Source: Ochotona curzoniae
Lineage: Eukaryota > Chordata > Mammalia > Lagomorpha > Ochotonidae
Reading direction: 5' to 3'
NCBI RefSeq assembly: GCF_017591425.1
Contig: NW_024465423.1
Location: 124,001 to 188,000 of the forward strand
Length of the DNA: 64,000 bases
Position numbers and translations under genes: made by a program. The notes below the pieces were generated by a model. The model did no database searches, was not told where the DNA came from, and saw only the letters and a list, made by a program, of their open reading frames with translations. Every line of letters begins with the position of its first letter. The stretch's first letter is position 1. Positions 11,641 through 23,904 of this stretch are shown piece by piece.

Positions 11641-13170
11641 ACACCACAAGCAAATTTAGTTTAAAGGAGTTTCCACTTTATTGCCTGAGATATTCTTGTC
11701 ACATGTACAGTCATAAACTCTAAAATCTTTAGGGAATATGGACAAAACAACCAGCTAATACAAGGTTCAATCACAAAAATGTATTTGGGGACATCACAGT
11801 ACAGAATCCAGCTGTAACAATCAAAACACTGGGTTCACAGAGTAAAAATAGACCACAATCAGTAGAGCAGAAGAGATGTTACAAGCAACAAATACACACA
11901 TCTAACAAAATGTGATCATTCAACAGTGTATTGCATTCATTGAGGGAGAAAGAATTGACTTTTCCACAAGCCTTAGAAAACTTGATCCTAATTTTCAGAA
12001 GCACTAAATCAGAGCACCCACGACTGCAAAAGTCATCATAGTATTTATCAATGAGCCAGATCTACAACCTGATGGCATCAAAGTCCTAGAGAAAAATACT
12101 GGTGACTGTGTAAAACTCAAGACTTATATGGAAAACATCAGAAATACAGGCAATAAAAATTTTAAAAAGCTTGATCACATCAAAATGACAAATTTTTACA
12201 ACACAAAGAATACTTGCAGAATGTAAAGGTGCAAACAGATATCAGAAAAGCCTAGATAATTATATATTTGACCATGTGTTAATATCCATAAAATATAAAA
12301 GCTCAGGTAAGTCAAAAACAGTGGGACAAACATTCAGTTTAAGAAGTGGCAAAAGACACTGACACAAACATTTGAAATGATGAAATGTGAATGGCTAACA
12401 CAACAGTAAAACCAAGTTGTCTAGACATTTGGGAGATGCAAATCAATAAAACCAATTTTTAGCCAATTTCTCAACTCCTCCTTTAGTTACAAAAGCTATC
12501 TTCTAAAGGCAAAACATAGAAACAAATAGCAACAAAACTAAGAGAAGGTGAACCATTAAATTATGATTTGCTATTTTGCTAGTATCATTTTTTTGAATAT
12601 TTATTTTTATTATTATTTTTTTAATTGGAAAGGCAGATACACAGAGAGGAGAGACAGAGAGGAAGATCTTCCGTCAGATGATTCACTCCCCAAGTGAGCG
12701 CAACAGTCGACGCCATGCCGATCTAAAGCCAGGAGCCTCTTCTGGGTCTCCCACGCGGGTGCAGGGTCCCAAAGCCTTGGGCTGTCCTCAACTGCTTTCC
12801 CGGGCCACAGACAGGGAGCTGGAAGGGAAGCGGGGCTGCCGGGATTAGAACCAGCACCCATATGGGATCCCGGGCGTGCAAGGTGAGGACCTTAACCACT
12901 TGCCCCACCGCGCCAGGCCCTATTTTGGTAGTATCATAAAATATTCACAATGACTATTGGAATATTATTACATGGACTCTTGTATCCAGTGTATTGCAGA
13001 CCATCTCGCCACGTGTCTTTATCCTAAATGTAAACCAGCATATGAGACATACACCTACATGTCCATAGCAGATCCAATCATAACAGCTAAGATTGACAAT
13101 CAAATCATTTTCATGCCAAAAGACAGTAAATGGAACAGCTTCCTCTTTCTACCCTTTCACAAATGATAAT
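11641..13170 (+). repeat. Old L1 ORF2 fragment (plus strand)
   Basis: Divergent L1 ORF2 3'-half text is recognisable, for example the block about 11790-11870 and the block about 12090-12430 in the usual L1 order, continuing to about 13170 beyond an inserted CSINE. The region 12960-13170 resembles 53140-53320, another old L1 end. Many stops are present. The first 100 bases after the junction at 11640 are less certain. It is clearly older than L1-A. Confidence 0.6.
12589..12919 (-). mobile_element. CSINE with 18-bp target-site duplication
   Basis: This is a reverse-oriented full-length CSINE. Its T-rich tail is at 12590-12625, body at 12626-12840, and head ends CCAGGCC. An 18-base duplication differing at one position flanks it (12571-12588 CTATTTTGCTAGTATCAT; 12920-12937 CTATTTTGGTAGTATCAT). 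The insertion is in the old L1 fragment. Confidence 0.93.
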
Positions 13171-13317
13171 ATGGATTTCTTTTAATAGTTCTAAAATATT
13201 TCTATAATTTATACTGAAATTATTATCTTTTTTTCCTCAAAAACTGAGGAACCTGTTTTTTTAATAAAGCAGATCATGAATGTTACAAAGAGCTGCTGTT
13301 TTTGTTGTTGTTGTTGT
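13171..13317. other. AT-rich gap, nothing recognised
   Basis: AT-rich sequence between the old L1 and the next CSINE. It holds a short GTT microsatellite (TTGTTGTTGTTGTTG, about 13301-13317) immediately at the CSINE tail. No gene signal is seen. Confidence 0.5.
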
Positions 13318-13600
13318 TTGAAGATTTATCCATTTTTATTGCAAAGGCAGACATACAGAGAGGAGAAGAGACAGAGAGGAAGATTTCCGTCCAATGATTC
13401 ACTCCCCAAGACACCACAATGGCCAGAGCTGCACCGATCAAAACCAGGAGCCAGGAACTTCTTGCAGGTCTCCCATGCAGATAGAGTTCCAGGGCTTTGG
13501 GCTGTAGTTGAGTGCTTTCCTAGGCCACGAGCAGGGAGCTGGATGGGAAGTGGAACTACCGGGATTAGAACCAGCACTCATATAAAATCCTAGTCTCTAG
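13318..13600 (-). mobile_element. CSINE, older copy, head truncated
   Basis: This is a reverse CSINE starting at AAGATTTATCCATTTTTATT with the typical GCAAAGGCAGACATACAGAG body. It runs to the A-box-side sequence near 13600, where the tRNA-like head is degraded. It is more diverged than the copies at 1475 and 12589. Confidence 0.85.
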
Positions 13601-14465
13601 GTCATTGCTTCAGGCACTGAGTAACAATTGTTTACAAGCTATAAGTATAACAGGCTCTCATGCACTCTTTTATGTTATGACCTTAGCTGAAAAATAACTC
13701 TTTATTGATTAATTGCTACTTGGACCCCCTTTCTTCTGATATCATTTACAGATTTCAATTGCTTTCAAAGAATGTTTTCTCAGTAAATACACTTCTTTTT
13801 TCTCTGTCCTGATAGAAGTGCCTTCGGAATTGATGATAGGTCATAAACTATGAACATGTAATTTCAATTTGCTATTTTTAAAAGATATGGTTATTTTATT
13901 AAAATATCAGATTTCACAGAGAATCAGAGACAGTGAGATCTTCCTCTCTGCTGGTTCACCCCACAAATGATAGCAGCAGAAATCTGATCACATATAAAGC
14001 TTGGAGACAGCAGTCTGCTCAGACACGGATACTAGTCTGACTTTATATTTAACATTAGTAAAAGATGCTGATAGAGAAATCGTGGCTTCCAGGATTGCCT
14101 GCTGAAAGGAAGTGCACTGTGTCAAAGAAAGAAAAGGACAGACAATTATCCTGCACATAGCTGCCTGAAGCCCATGAATTCCAAGAGAGGAGATCTCAAG
14201 GGAAGGGAAATAAGGATGACGGCTTAGGTGTCAAAGATACAACCCAAAATATAGAAACCTAATTTACTGGATATGTTATTCAAATAGGCTTATGTCTAAA
14301 ATACTGTATTTGTGGTTACTATATTCGTCCCATGGTTAAAATATCTGTTACTTGGAAACAACATGGAACTTAATTGATCTAGCCAGTGCATGTTAGCCAG
14401 TGTGTGTTGTTCAGTGCTGAAAATGTATATATTGAAATAACAATTGGTTTGAGAGTGAAAAGAAT
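13601..14465. other. Unassigned sequence with a decayed CSINE piece
   Basis: 13880-14040 resembles a very old reverse CSINE (tail, CAGAGAATCAGAGACAGTGAG body, TGGTTCACCCCACAAATGA). The remainder, 13620-13870 and 14050-14465, shows no family or coding signal that I can name. Confidence 0.4.
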
Positions 14466-15450
14466 TATTTTTTTAGAAAAATGCTTTTTATTAGCAGTGT
14501 AATTATCATTTTATCATACAGTTCCATAGGCCCTGGGATTTTCCTTATCCCTTCCCTAGTAACCTGCTACCCTGTAGTGATTTCCCCAATATTATCACTA
14601 AATTATAGTTCTTCATACCCAATCATATGTCTATAATTGTAGGGATGGACAAGGGCAGAGTCCAGCATCCTATTTTCAAGATATGTAAGCAGTTTCATTG
14701 GGAGTGCATTTTTAGTCTGTAATTGTAGATGTATATTACATTGCATCCTCACATCTTGGTACGTTAAACTCCATTACACAGTCTCTCATTACACACATAC
14801 ATCCACTTAAATGAAAAGTCACAAAACAAAATTAACAACAGGAAGGAAAAAAAAAAGAAATTAACAACAGCATGAAATTAAATAACATGCTAATAAGTGA
14901 CCAATGGGTCACTGAAGAAATGCAAAAGAAAATCAAAAGCCTTCTTGAACAAAATGATGCTGTCATATGATCTATGATTTATTGGTAATTTAGTCAGAAC
15001 AAAATATTTAGTAGAGACAAAACTAATAAAAAAAATCAACATCCATGTAATATCATTTCCATTGATCTTTGTTGATGAAATGTAACTCCTGTACAACAAA
15101 AAATCCGTTTTTTTTTTTTTTGTTTTCTTTTTTATCCAGTCTACTAATCTATGACGTTTGATTAAGTTTAAGCTACTTACTTTCAGGGTTAATAGTATGG
15201 GTGGTCATATGTCTTGTTATTTTAGCAATGGGTTGTATTCTGTTGTTATTTTATTGGGATGTTCTTCACATTTGCCTTTGGTTTTGGTGGGCATTATTCA
15301 TTTTCTCTGTCAAAAATACATCTTTAACTATAAGAACTAAATTGTTTCAAGCTTTCTTTACTACAGAAGAATGTTTATCTCAATTTCAAACATAAAAGTA
15401 AGCTCTTTCCAGTACAGCATCCTGGACTAAACATTTTTGGCTTTTAGAAT
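14466..15450 (-). repeat. Old antisense L1 fragments
   Basis: 14470-14830 resembles the inverse of the L1 3' UTR seen at 27000-27400 (ATCATTTTATCATACAGTTCC, then the pre-tail text). 14870-14960 carries ORF2-like text in plus orientation. 15060-15420 reads like the inverse of the L1 endonuclease start. The pieces are old, rearranged and without open frames, so exact limits are uncertain. Confidence 0.5.
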
Positions 15451-15459
15451 CTTAAAAAT

Positions 15460-16310
15460 GGGGCCCAGCTTCATGGCTTAGCCGAAGAAGTCCTCTCCTT
15501 GAACATGCCAGGATCCCATATGGTGCCGGTTCTCATCCCAGCAGCCCCACTTTCCATCCAGCTCTCTGCTTCTGGCCTGGGAAGGCAGTCAATGATGACC
15601 CAATGCTTTGGGATCTGCACCCACATGGAGACCTGGAGGAAGTTCCTGGCTCCTGGCTCTGAATTGGCATTGTTAGAGTTCAGGCTAAAGCCCCGGATGT
15701 CAGGGTGCAAGCTAGTCAACCCCCTAGAGAACAACAAAGAGTCTCATTGGCAATGCAAACTGCAAAAAGAGTTTATTGCGCCAGACCACACTTGGGGCAC
15801 ACAGGCCAGCCAAGCCGGGTGGTCAGACCCCCAGTAGCCCAAGACTGAAGCTTGTATAGGCCCTTTTGTGCTGGGAAATACATCAAAAGTAACAACCCTA
15901 GACATGTTCATCTTTATGGTCTTCAGGCACAGGCAGCCTGTTCTGTTACCATACCCATTATCTGATTGGCTCATCCATTCTTACGCCCTTATCTTCCTCC
16001 TGCTCCTGGAACTGGAGAAGAATTGTGCCCTTTCCCCTTGCTCTTGGGTTCACAAAGTTGCAGGATAGGAAAGAATAGATTTATCACTAAAGCTGAATTC
16101 TCCCAAGGTCCATGCGCCTCCTGGCCTAGCAAATAGCAGTTTTCTCTACACAAAGGAACATCACACTGCCCAAAAATAGCATTTCACCACATTCTAACAG
16201 CATAGCACCAGCGATTGTGGTCACTTGGAAAGTGAATCATTGGATAGAAGATATTCCTCTGTGTCTCTCCTCCTCTCTGTATATCTGACTTTGTAATAAA
16301 AATAGATAAA
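15460..16310 (+). mobile_element. CSINE (plus) split by a solo LTR
   Basis: The head and first half lie at about 15460-15670 (GGGCCCAGCTTCATGGCTTA, then the promoter-like body and CCTGGCTCTGAATTGGCAT). The second half lies at 16200-16310 (AGCACCAGCGATTGTGGTCA, then CTCTCCTCCTCTCTGTATAT and a short A-rich tail). The two halves join cleanly once the LTR at 15671-16199 is removed. Confidence 0.9.
15671..16199 (-). mobile_element. Solo LTR, ERV1/gamma-like, inside a CSINE
   Basis: This 529-bp element begins TGTTAGAG and ends TTCTAACA, giving inverted termini of TGTTAGA, and is flanked by the 4-bp duplication GCAT (15667-15670 and 16200-16203). On the minus strand it carries AATAAA followed by a CTCTTTTTGCAGTTTGCATT R/U5-like run, so transcription would go leftwards. 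A 4-bp duplication fits gammaretrovirus-like (ERV1) integrases. No internal retroviral sequence remains, which suggests LTR-LTR recombination. Confidence 0.87.
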
Positions 16311-16956
16311 GACTCTCACAACTATGGAAGAATTCAGTGATGTTGGAATTATGGGGATGGAAGCAGATATAGGGAGTTAAGGTTTAGTTGAATGTTTATA
16401 GTACTTTCAGATATATAAAAAAGACACAAAGCACAGCTGCTTTGTACAAAAAACCTATTGCTCTTTAGGTAAAAGTCACATCCCAACTTTTATTAACAGG
16501 GCATTCCACAGGAAGTATATAAAGTGGATGACTCAGATGTCCCTCATCACAGGGAATCCAACTTTGTCAGAAGAATAGAGTCATTAATGCTCTTAATGCT
16601 TGTTACAGGCAGTTCGTTAGTTTCATCTTGATACTACTGAACATGCATCCCCTGCAATTCACACATAAGAATTAAACATTCCACCAATCAAAAAGATTTT
16701 TTCAAAAGACAATCTGATGAGAGCTACAGAATATTTATCTGAAAATGAGTTACAAAAGTGAATAAAATAATTGAATAAATTGGCCAAATATATTGATGTT
16801 ATTAAGATAATATATGCATTACAAACAAAAATTCAATTTGGCAGCATGATGACTATGTAATCACGTGTAAAGCAATTTATGTTACTTTGCATGTCTCACT
16901 ATATAGTATGAAAACAGCTACTACACATCACACTTGTTGCTGCTCCCTCTTATTTA
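16311..16956. other. Unassigned sequence
   Basis: AT-rich DNA without open frames, structured repeats or a family I recognise. It lies between the split CSINE and the truncated L1. Confidence 0.4.
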
Positions 16957-17580
16957 TCAGCAGAAGATTGGATAAGAAAGCTTTGGTTCATCTACTCCAT
17001 GGAATACTACTCAGCTATTAAAAAAAAAAACAAAATGCAGTTCTTTGTGGCTAAATGGGCACAACTGGAAACTATAATGCTAAGGGAATTGAGCGAATCC
17101 CAAAAGATTAGATACCACATGTTTGCCTTGATTTAACCTGTAATTTTTTGTTTGGTTGTTTGTTATTTTTTGAACCTGTCATTGATACTGTCTCAACCCA
17201 GATGTTTCGAAGAATGGAACTTGCATTATTTTTAACATATTGTTTACCCAATACTATGTCAATTAATTCCATAATGTGGTATATTGATACTGAGGCCTTG
17301 TTGGGGCTTTTAACTGACCGGATCTTTACTCTGTTAGACCTATCTTCAGACCATATAAGGTCTCCCCAAGAGGCCACTGAACTTATCTGGACAATAAGAC
17401 GCTGAACTTTATGCTAGGCATGTGTTTGCAAGCAATGAATCTCAACTGAACTTGAACTATGGTTATGCAACGAGGTGGAGGAATCCACCATGGGGGGAGG
17501 GGTATGGGAGGGGTGGGGGGAATCCCCATCGCCTATAAAACTGTACTACATAATACAATATAAGCAACAATAAAAAAAAG
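16957..17580 (+). mobile_element. L1-B: 5'-truncated L1 (ORF2 end and full 3' UTR)
   Basis: The sequence from CAGCAGAAGATTGGATAAGA onward is nearly identical to the end of L1-A ORF2 (11424-11640). It then continues into the complete 3' UTR: GAACCTGTCATTGATACTG, the G-rich GGAATCCACCATGGGGGGAG stretch near 17480, and an AATAAAAAAAAG tail at about 17570. It shows what L1-A has lost after 11640. Confidence 0.92.
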
Positions 17581-17924
17581 CTTAAAATAAGACTACACTG
17601 GCAAAATTAAAAGGACATTACAGAAACTATTATGCTCCAATACACATCACAGTCTCAGGGCACTATAGCTTCATATATTTGTTTACTGTAAAATATCAGG
17701 AAAGAGAAATATTTTCTGGAGGGCTCAAATCTTCACATCAGCTCACTCGACTCTGGATCATTGGCTGGCCTCAGAAAGCTTGGCGTCTGAGGCTGGTGAG
17801 GTCCCCAGGCCCAGTACCGGTGAAGTGGGCTGCTGCTCTGCTGCTCTATGAGTACAGTGGGCAAGGTGCCTGCCAGGAGTCTCAGGTGAGCTTAACACCT
17901 CTTGGCTGGCCGGACCTCCTCCCC
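17581..17924. other. Unassigned sequence
   Basis: About 340 bases between L1-B and the 1-kb repeat. No coding or repeat identity could be assigned. 17679-17942 is open but shows no domain. Confidence 0.35.
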
Positions 17925-18955
17925 AACCCTCCACCCAGATAATCTGTAATGACCTGTGGCTCAATCCCCTGCTGAACTCTCCCAGGAAGAATGTCAGATT
18001 CAAGAGGACCATTGCAGAAGTGGGGTGCATAGACCAGGGACTGGAGAATGAGCATTCCGTTGTGTTGGAGGCTGGGAGGCTGGGAAGCTGGAATCAGTAT
18101 GGCAGCAGACCTCCTCCAGGCAGGAGATGTCCCCTCACCCGAGCCCTGCAGGGGACCCCTACACATGTATCACATAGGTGGGAGGTTTGAATGCTGCAAA
18201 TCCTTCCCCTTTGCCATAACAGCTGGCGGGTCAACCCTCTTGCAGCCAGGCTTCCAGGATTCACCCACTTCTGCCTCTGCTTGACACAAAGGGTTTTACT
18301 CTGGTGCAAGTGGGTTTCACATCGGCCATCAGCATCCCAGCATGGCTGGGAGCATTGTCAAAGCCTGGGCTGTCTGCCTAGCAGATACACTGGGATTGTG
18401 CTGGGTCTGGTGCGGTTGGTGGACATTCTGGCTGTGCTGGCATCCAGCGGCAAGAGAGTAGGTCAACGAGAGCAGAAGCACAAGTGTCTGCATAATGGGG
18501 GCAGACTGCCAGGAGCACAGGAGCTCAAAATGCGACTGTGGTGGACATGGTAGCAGAGGCACGGGCTTGCAAGGCAGCTGGGATCACTTCAACACCCTGC
18601 ATAACCTGCCTGGCTATCATGGAAGAATGAGCCCAGCTGGGGTTTGGGGAGCCACATGGAACACTGCTCTGTGTCTTGTCCCAGGGCTTTGCAAGAGGTA
18701 GAGCAAGATGAGGAGGAGGAGGGGGAAGAAGAGGAAGACCACTGAAATTTCCAGTGGCCCACACAGAGAATGAGACGTCCCTTATTGCCAGTGTTTGGGC
18801 CTGTCCTTTCTCCAAAGAGAAATGTGTCCCTCCACATCCCTCATTCCCCATCCCTCCACAGCCACTGAGAACACACTCTGTGACTATGAAGTGACACAGA
18901 ACTTGAACGACGTGCTGTCCACAGGGGATTCCTTTGGCTTAGGTGGTGCTCACAG
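17925..18955. repeat. 1-kb repeat unit, copy 1
   Basis: This stretch is homologous, in the same orientation, to 56895-58000. Shared blocks include CACCCAGAT..ATCTGT at the start, AAGTGGGGTGCATAG, GAGCACAAGTGTCTG-like text, CAGCAGAGGCA, and CCACACAGAGAATGAGAC near the end. On the minus strand one frame is recognisably conserved between copies: both read DILPG-x-VQQGI, then QV, TD and LGG (about 17930-18010 here). I do not recognise the ancestral protein. A degenerate host gene segment or retroviral gene is possible. Confidence 0.6.
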
Positions 18956-19859
18956 TGGCTGAGAGGCACAAATATATGCAAGGCGGGGTTAGAGGTTGTG
19001 CCTGAAATACCAACATCAGAAGCCTTAGGTGGTCTAGGGGTTCTGCACAGCTGGCCATTATATGGCATGACAGGTTGTACCCAGGCAGTGCTCCAAGATT
19101 AGTTATAGCTTCTGGAGCTGTAGGGTAGAATGGCTCCCTTAAAGCCAAGTGTGAGAACAGGCTATGCCACACATACAAGTTGGTTGTGAGGGCATGTGTC
19201 TTGTGGTGCCATAGCTCTGCAACTCTAAAATCCCAAAGCCACGGAGGCAACAAGCCAGGGAGCTTGTCGCTATCAATGTGAGAGAAAGCCTGCATCACTG
19301 CAGCATGTATCCATTTGCTCTGGCGCCTGGCCTGCAGCAGGGCATTTGTCCTTCCAATGACCTCTATAACCGTCTTCAGCAGGACCCAGTAAAGCATGCC
19401 GAGGAATTTATATGCCATGCCTCCCAGGTGGGAAGGATTCCTAAATGCGCTCTTAACACTATTCACACAGGGACCCTTGTGGGAATGTGTGGGGGACATA
19501 TAACTTTACCTTCCAGGAAACTAGTACTTGGGTCTTTTCCCTGAATTAGGCACCTTTCTCTACATTGTACCTTATTTTGTACCTCGTAGTTTTACTTTCT
19601 TGGTGGCACATTGTACTGTTAATTAACAAACATTATCCTTCAGTTTGTTTGTTCATTCATGCACAAAAATGGTTTTCAATATTGATGAAAACCTATCTCA
19701 ATCAACATATAAATATTGCTTTCTCACAAATTTTTGTGAAATTTTGTTTCTATCATTTTCATATCTTATCTCTAATTCTTCAACTTTGTCTCAGAAAAAA
19801 TCAGTATTTAATGTAAGCATTATATTTAAATGTTATACCATGATTTATGGGTTTACTGC
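18956..19859. other. Unassigned sequence
   Basis: 18956-19545 is G+C-moderate with a minus-strand open frame (18939-19499) of no recognisable domain. 19560-19850 is AT-rich. No counterpart was found beside the second 1-kb repeat. Confidence 0.35.
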
Positions 19860-22800
19860 TGGTGGGTGCCAGGCCAGGATTGTATTCATGCTTGGAGCCC
19901 CAGTTCCAGCCACCATGTCCACACAATGATTTGTCCATGGGCCAGCCCGTACTCCAGACATTTCCCTTCATGGTGAGTTCAACAAGTGGGTATGTTTGGA
20001 GTGCTGGTTGAACCTGGGGCCTGGGCCAGGCCCCACCTGATGCCATCCTGATGTGGGGGATGGGATTAGGGCCAAGGGCTAACTTGGGACCTGGGGTTTA
20101 AACTTCCACCTGCCTAAAGGCTGCTGAGTAGTACCAGGCCAGGATCGTTACCATGCCCAGAGCCTTGATTCCAGTCACCACGTCCACATAGTGATCTGTA
20201 CATGAGCAGCCAGTGCACCATTTGGCACCAGGCTCTGCCTGCTGAGTGTCCAGTGGCCAACTCTGGGGTTTGGGGCTTTGAATTGCTGCTTAGGTAGCTA
20301 CGTATTAAGCCCATTCTGCTTCTGGGATGTGAATCAATCCTCACGACTTCCAACAACAGAGTAACTTTTCCTTTGAAGGTAAGGAAGGGTAATGAGTAGG
20401 TTAGAGGAGAAGGACCACATGTTTTTTTATAGATAGGACTGATTAACCTAACTCCTTTAAATACTGTGTAGTACTTTTAATCACTGAACAATGATGAGCA
20501 CCAAACACCAGTCCATGCAAAAGCTACGGCTTGGGAGATTATGTAGCAGGACCATAGTAATGGATCAGGAATAGGGTCATGTTAGACGTAGCCATGAGAT
20601 TAACTAGCACACAAGAGAACCACATCCAGTTGTAGATTCTGGGGTGGATGTGTGGGACAAACCCTGTGGAAATACTAACCCTACTAGGTAGATGAAGAGT
20701 TGAAGGGGTGATGGAGTAAACTAGGTGTGAGCAAGGAGCATGCCTTCACTTAGGTAAAGCAACCAATAACAGTCTGGACTGGTCAAGGCAGCAGCACTCT
20801 AATGTGCATCCTGAATAGAGTGAGAGGTGGGCAGGACTACAATATTCACCAGCGTATACAAGGCCAAACAGAAGGCCAGACTTCGCATGGCACTGGCCTA
20901 GAACCCAAAGGCACTTATGGGAACTGGTTCTGGGAGTGAATTAAGTGGAGGAACTTGGGAAACTCCCCTGATGAGTCATAGCTCCCACTGGTGAACCTGT
21001 GGGTCAGAACGGCGGGTTGGAAAAGCTGGGCAAAGTAGCTCCAGTGGCTGGCTAATGTGTGGATTGGTAATGGAATGGAGTGGACTGGGCAGAATTGAGT
21101 AAACCTTAGCCCACAAGTGAAACTAGAAACCAGCATAGAGCACAGGTTATGCTAAGCTAGAATCTTTCACCTATTGGTCTGCTTGAGCCAGAACGCTAAA
21201 CCACAGTGTCTATGGCAGAAACCGGGACAAGAGAAAAGCTGAGCCAAGCAGTGTCAGAGCAACCACTGGCATGCATGTAATCTATGGCTGGGAACAGGCC
21301 TGGTTGTGGAGTCAAGGAGACACCCTAACTGGGTTGAGGTTCCCACTAAGGAGGATTGTGTTGGAATGCGGGCTGTGTTCAGGATATGGTTGTAGTTTCC
21401 TTTGGCACAAGAACTGGGACTGGATGCACCAAGCAGGGCTAGACTCCAACACTGTCTTGTGCTCTGGAGGACCAGGGTAGATGTGGGATGCACTGGGTCT
21501 CAACCACTGCTGAGCCATGTGTGAGCTGTATGTGGATATTGACAACCCGTGGCTGGGTTGAAGCATCAAACAGTAAGATCCAGGTTGTGTTGAAGAATAG
21601 TCAGCAAAAGCCACTGTTCCTGTTAGGACAGGAGGCGAAATGAGTAGTGCTGGCCCATGAACCCACTGGCATGCCCAAAATCTGGCATTGGCAGGGGTTC
21701 TGATGGAGGAGCTTGGGCAAATCCTCTGACAAGACACAGACCAGGCAGGTAAGTGCAAAAAGCATGATAGGAAACAGCCCAGAACAGGCCACAGAAGGTT
21801 ACCCACTGGCATACATTTGGCATGGGTCGGAACAGACCAGGCGGAATCAGTTCATGTCATCCACTGGCAAATCCAAGCATCAGAGTGGGGTGTGGGTCGA
21901 GCCAGGTTCAGTCACGAGAAAAAAAAAAAAAAAAACAAAACAGTGCACATTACAGAATGGCAAGGTGAGGCTGCCATTGTGTGAACACAGCACCCAAGAA
22001 GCACGGGTGAGAACCAGGAATGGAAGGAGCAGAGTGGGCAGGAGGAATAAGAGCGTGTGTTCACTTGCTGCACAGCTCCTCCCGCAGGAGAGCATGAGCT
22101 GCGAAGGAAGCAGACCAGACAAGGCAGGGTTACAACACCTGTTTGTCTCATGTGCCCTAGATCAGGCAAATGCCAAGATGGACTGATTGTTCCTGCTGGT
22201 GAAAAAAAAATATGAGTGGGTGAGGATTGTTTGGGCTTAGCCACAGCATCAGCTGGCAGAAGCTGGCTGGGGACTGATTCTGTCAAGTTACACTGCAGAA
22301 ACACCTGGAGAGTGCATAATCTGGGAATAGGAGTGGCCTAGAAAGTAAATAGTGGGATACTCCCTATTGGTTTGCCTCTACCACAGGAGAGCATGGAAAC
22401 TAGGAGAGGGGTTGGGGTGGCTAGACAGAAAGGCACCCAACAATATTGGTGTGGGCTAGATAGTGGAGCTAGTTAGATGGAATTAGGTTTCAATGTCCAT
22501 TGACATGTATGGGAGCTGAATGGGATGTGAGACAGAATGGACTAGTCTGCTGTACATACTGGCAAATCAGGGAAGGGGGTAGGCCTGGTGGTTGACTAGA
22601 ACTAGGCTGCAGCTCTCACTGGCTTACGTGAGGGCCGAGTATGTGCTTGGCAGAAACAGGCTGTATTGCAACACCGATTGGTTCCAGTGGAAGTCGGGGC
22701 TGGTAAAAGAACCAACCCAGCAATTGCAATCACTAGCTAAGTGGAGCGATGGACTGTGCCGGGCCCTGTATTTCCTAGTAAATACAAGAATCTGGTCTGA

Positions 22801-23150
22801 AAACACCTCAGACAAAGTTTGTTTGGTGATATTCCCCAATGGAACTGCTGGACTCAGAATCCTAACCATGAAGAGATAGAGGGCAGAACAAGTGTATCAA
22901 CCACTTCAGCCATATGTTGGCAGTGAAAAACAGGGCAAACAGAGACTCTTAAGATGGATTGTGTCAATCAGTGGATTCTTCAACAATCTCATTGTGCTTG
23001 GAGTGGGAGACTAGCAGCGATTCATAACCAGTGAACTATCACAACCCCTCGAGCAAGAATCTCAGAGCATGCTCCACATCTGTGACCTGGGGTAGGTGGG
23101 AAATTGGGTTGGGCTTCACCCTTATAACCCCCTTTTCCTCAGATTCATGA
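19860..23150 (+). repeat. Unclassified 3.2-kb repeat, copy A
   Basis: This copy is collinear with, but clearly diverged from, the units in the inverted-repeat arms (41550-44742, minus; 61045 to the window end, plus). Anchors shared with arm 2 include GCCAGGCTCTGCCTGCTGA-like text (20240), CCACTGGCATGCATG (21266), AGGAAACAGCCCAGAACAGGCC (21770), GTTACCCACTGGCATACA (21799) and GTGGAAGTCGGGGCT (22687). The unit is built of degenerate segments opening with CCACTGGCA. It ends near CCTCAGATTCATGAAGGAAA with an AATAAA at about 23167. No RT, transposase or LTR was recognised. Confidence 0.75.
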
Positions 23151-23900
23151 AGGAAAAAATGCAGAAATAAAAGCATTAACCACTTTGCTGAAATTTCCTT
23201 GTACTTTTTTCTCTAATTAACTATGTAAAGATTTCCAAAAATATAATAAAAAGTGAAAAATAAAAATAGAACTAAAATATAGAGCTGAGAGATTAATACA
23301 TAATTTATGCTGTGCATGACTGAAATTGCTTCCAGGCTTCCTAACATTTTTCCAATGTTCCTATAACATTTTCAATACATTTATATTCCCCAGGTGAAGT
23401 ATTTAATAGGTTAACATTGTGGCCTCTTAAATTTAGATTTGTACTCTTGTAAGGTGGCATTTAATCTTTCATATATATTAAAAATCATGAAAAAATGTTT
23501 ATGAGAAATTCTATTGTCATTGTTTCTTGAAAACCACTGACAAAATCAGTAATACAGTTAAGATTTCAAAAAAAGAAAAAAAACAAAAATCAATACCTCA
23601 AGGATTTTTGTGCATGCTGGTATTTAAGACATTGTTGCCTATATTCAGATATCAGCACACTTTCTATTCTACCAAATTGAGGACTTGTTGGCTATCCCAC
23701 CAAGAGTGAATAATCCAGCCATCACAATCATGGGAATAATCTACTCCAAATGAAACCAGGGCATGGAAGGCTTACTTTTAATATCGTGTAATTAGCAAAT
23801 CAATTCACATGAACTAAGACAGAGATCCTGGAAGTCAATCAATAGTTAAGTGTATGTAAAAATTGTGATTTTTATCCACTATAAAATATTACAAACTCAT
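23151..23900. other. AT-rich unassigned sequence
   Basis: AT-rich DNA after the 3.2-kb repeat. Short open frames only (for example 23527-23709), with no recognisable product. Confidence 0.35.
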
Positions 23901-23904
23901 AAAT

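Noticed and set aside
16957..17580. L1-B as the displaced 3' end of L1-A
   Set aside because: It repeats about 200 bases already present at the end of L1-A (11424-11640), so it is a separate 5'-truncated insertion.
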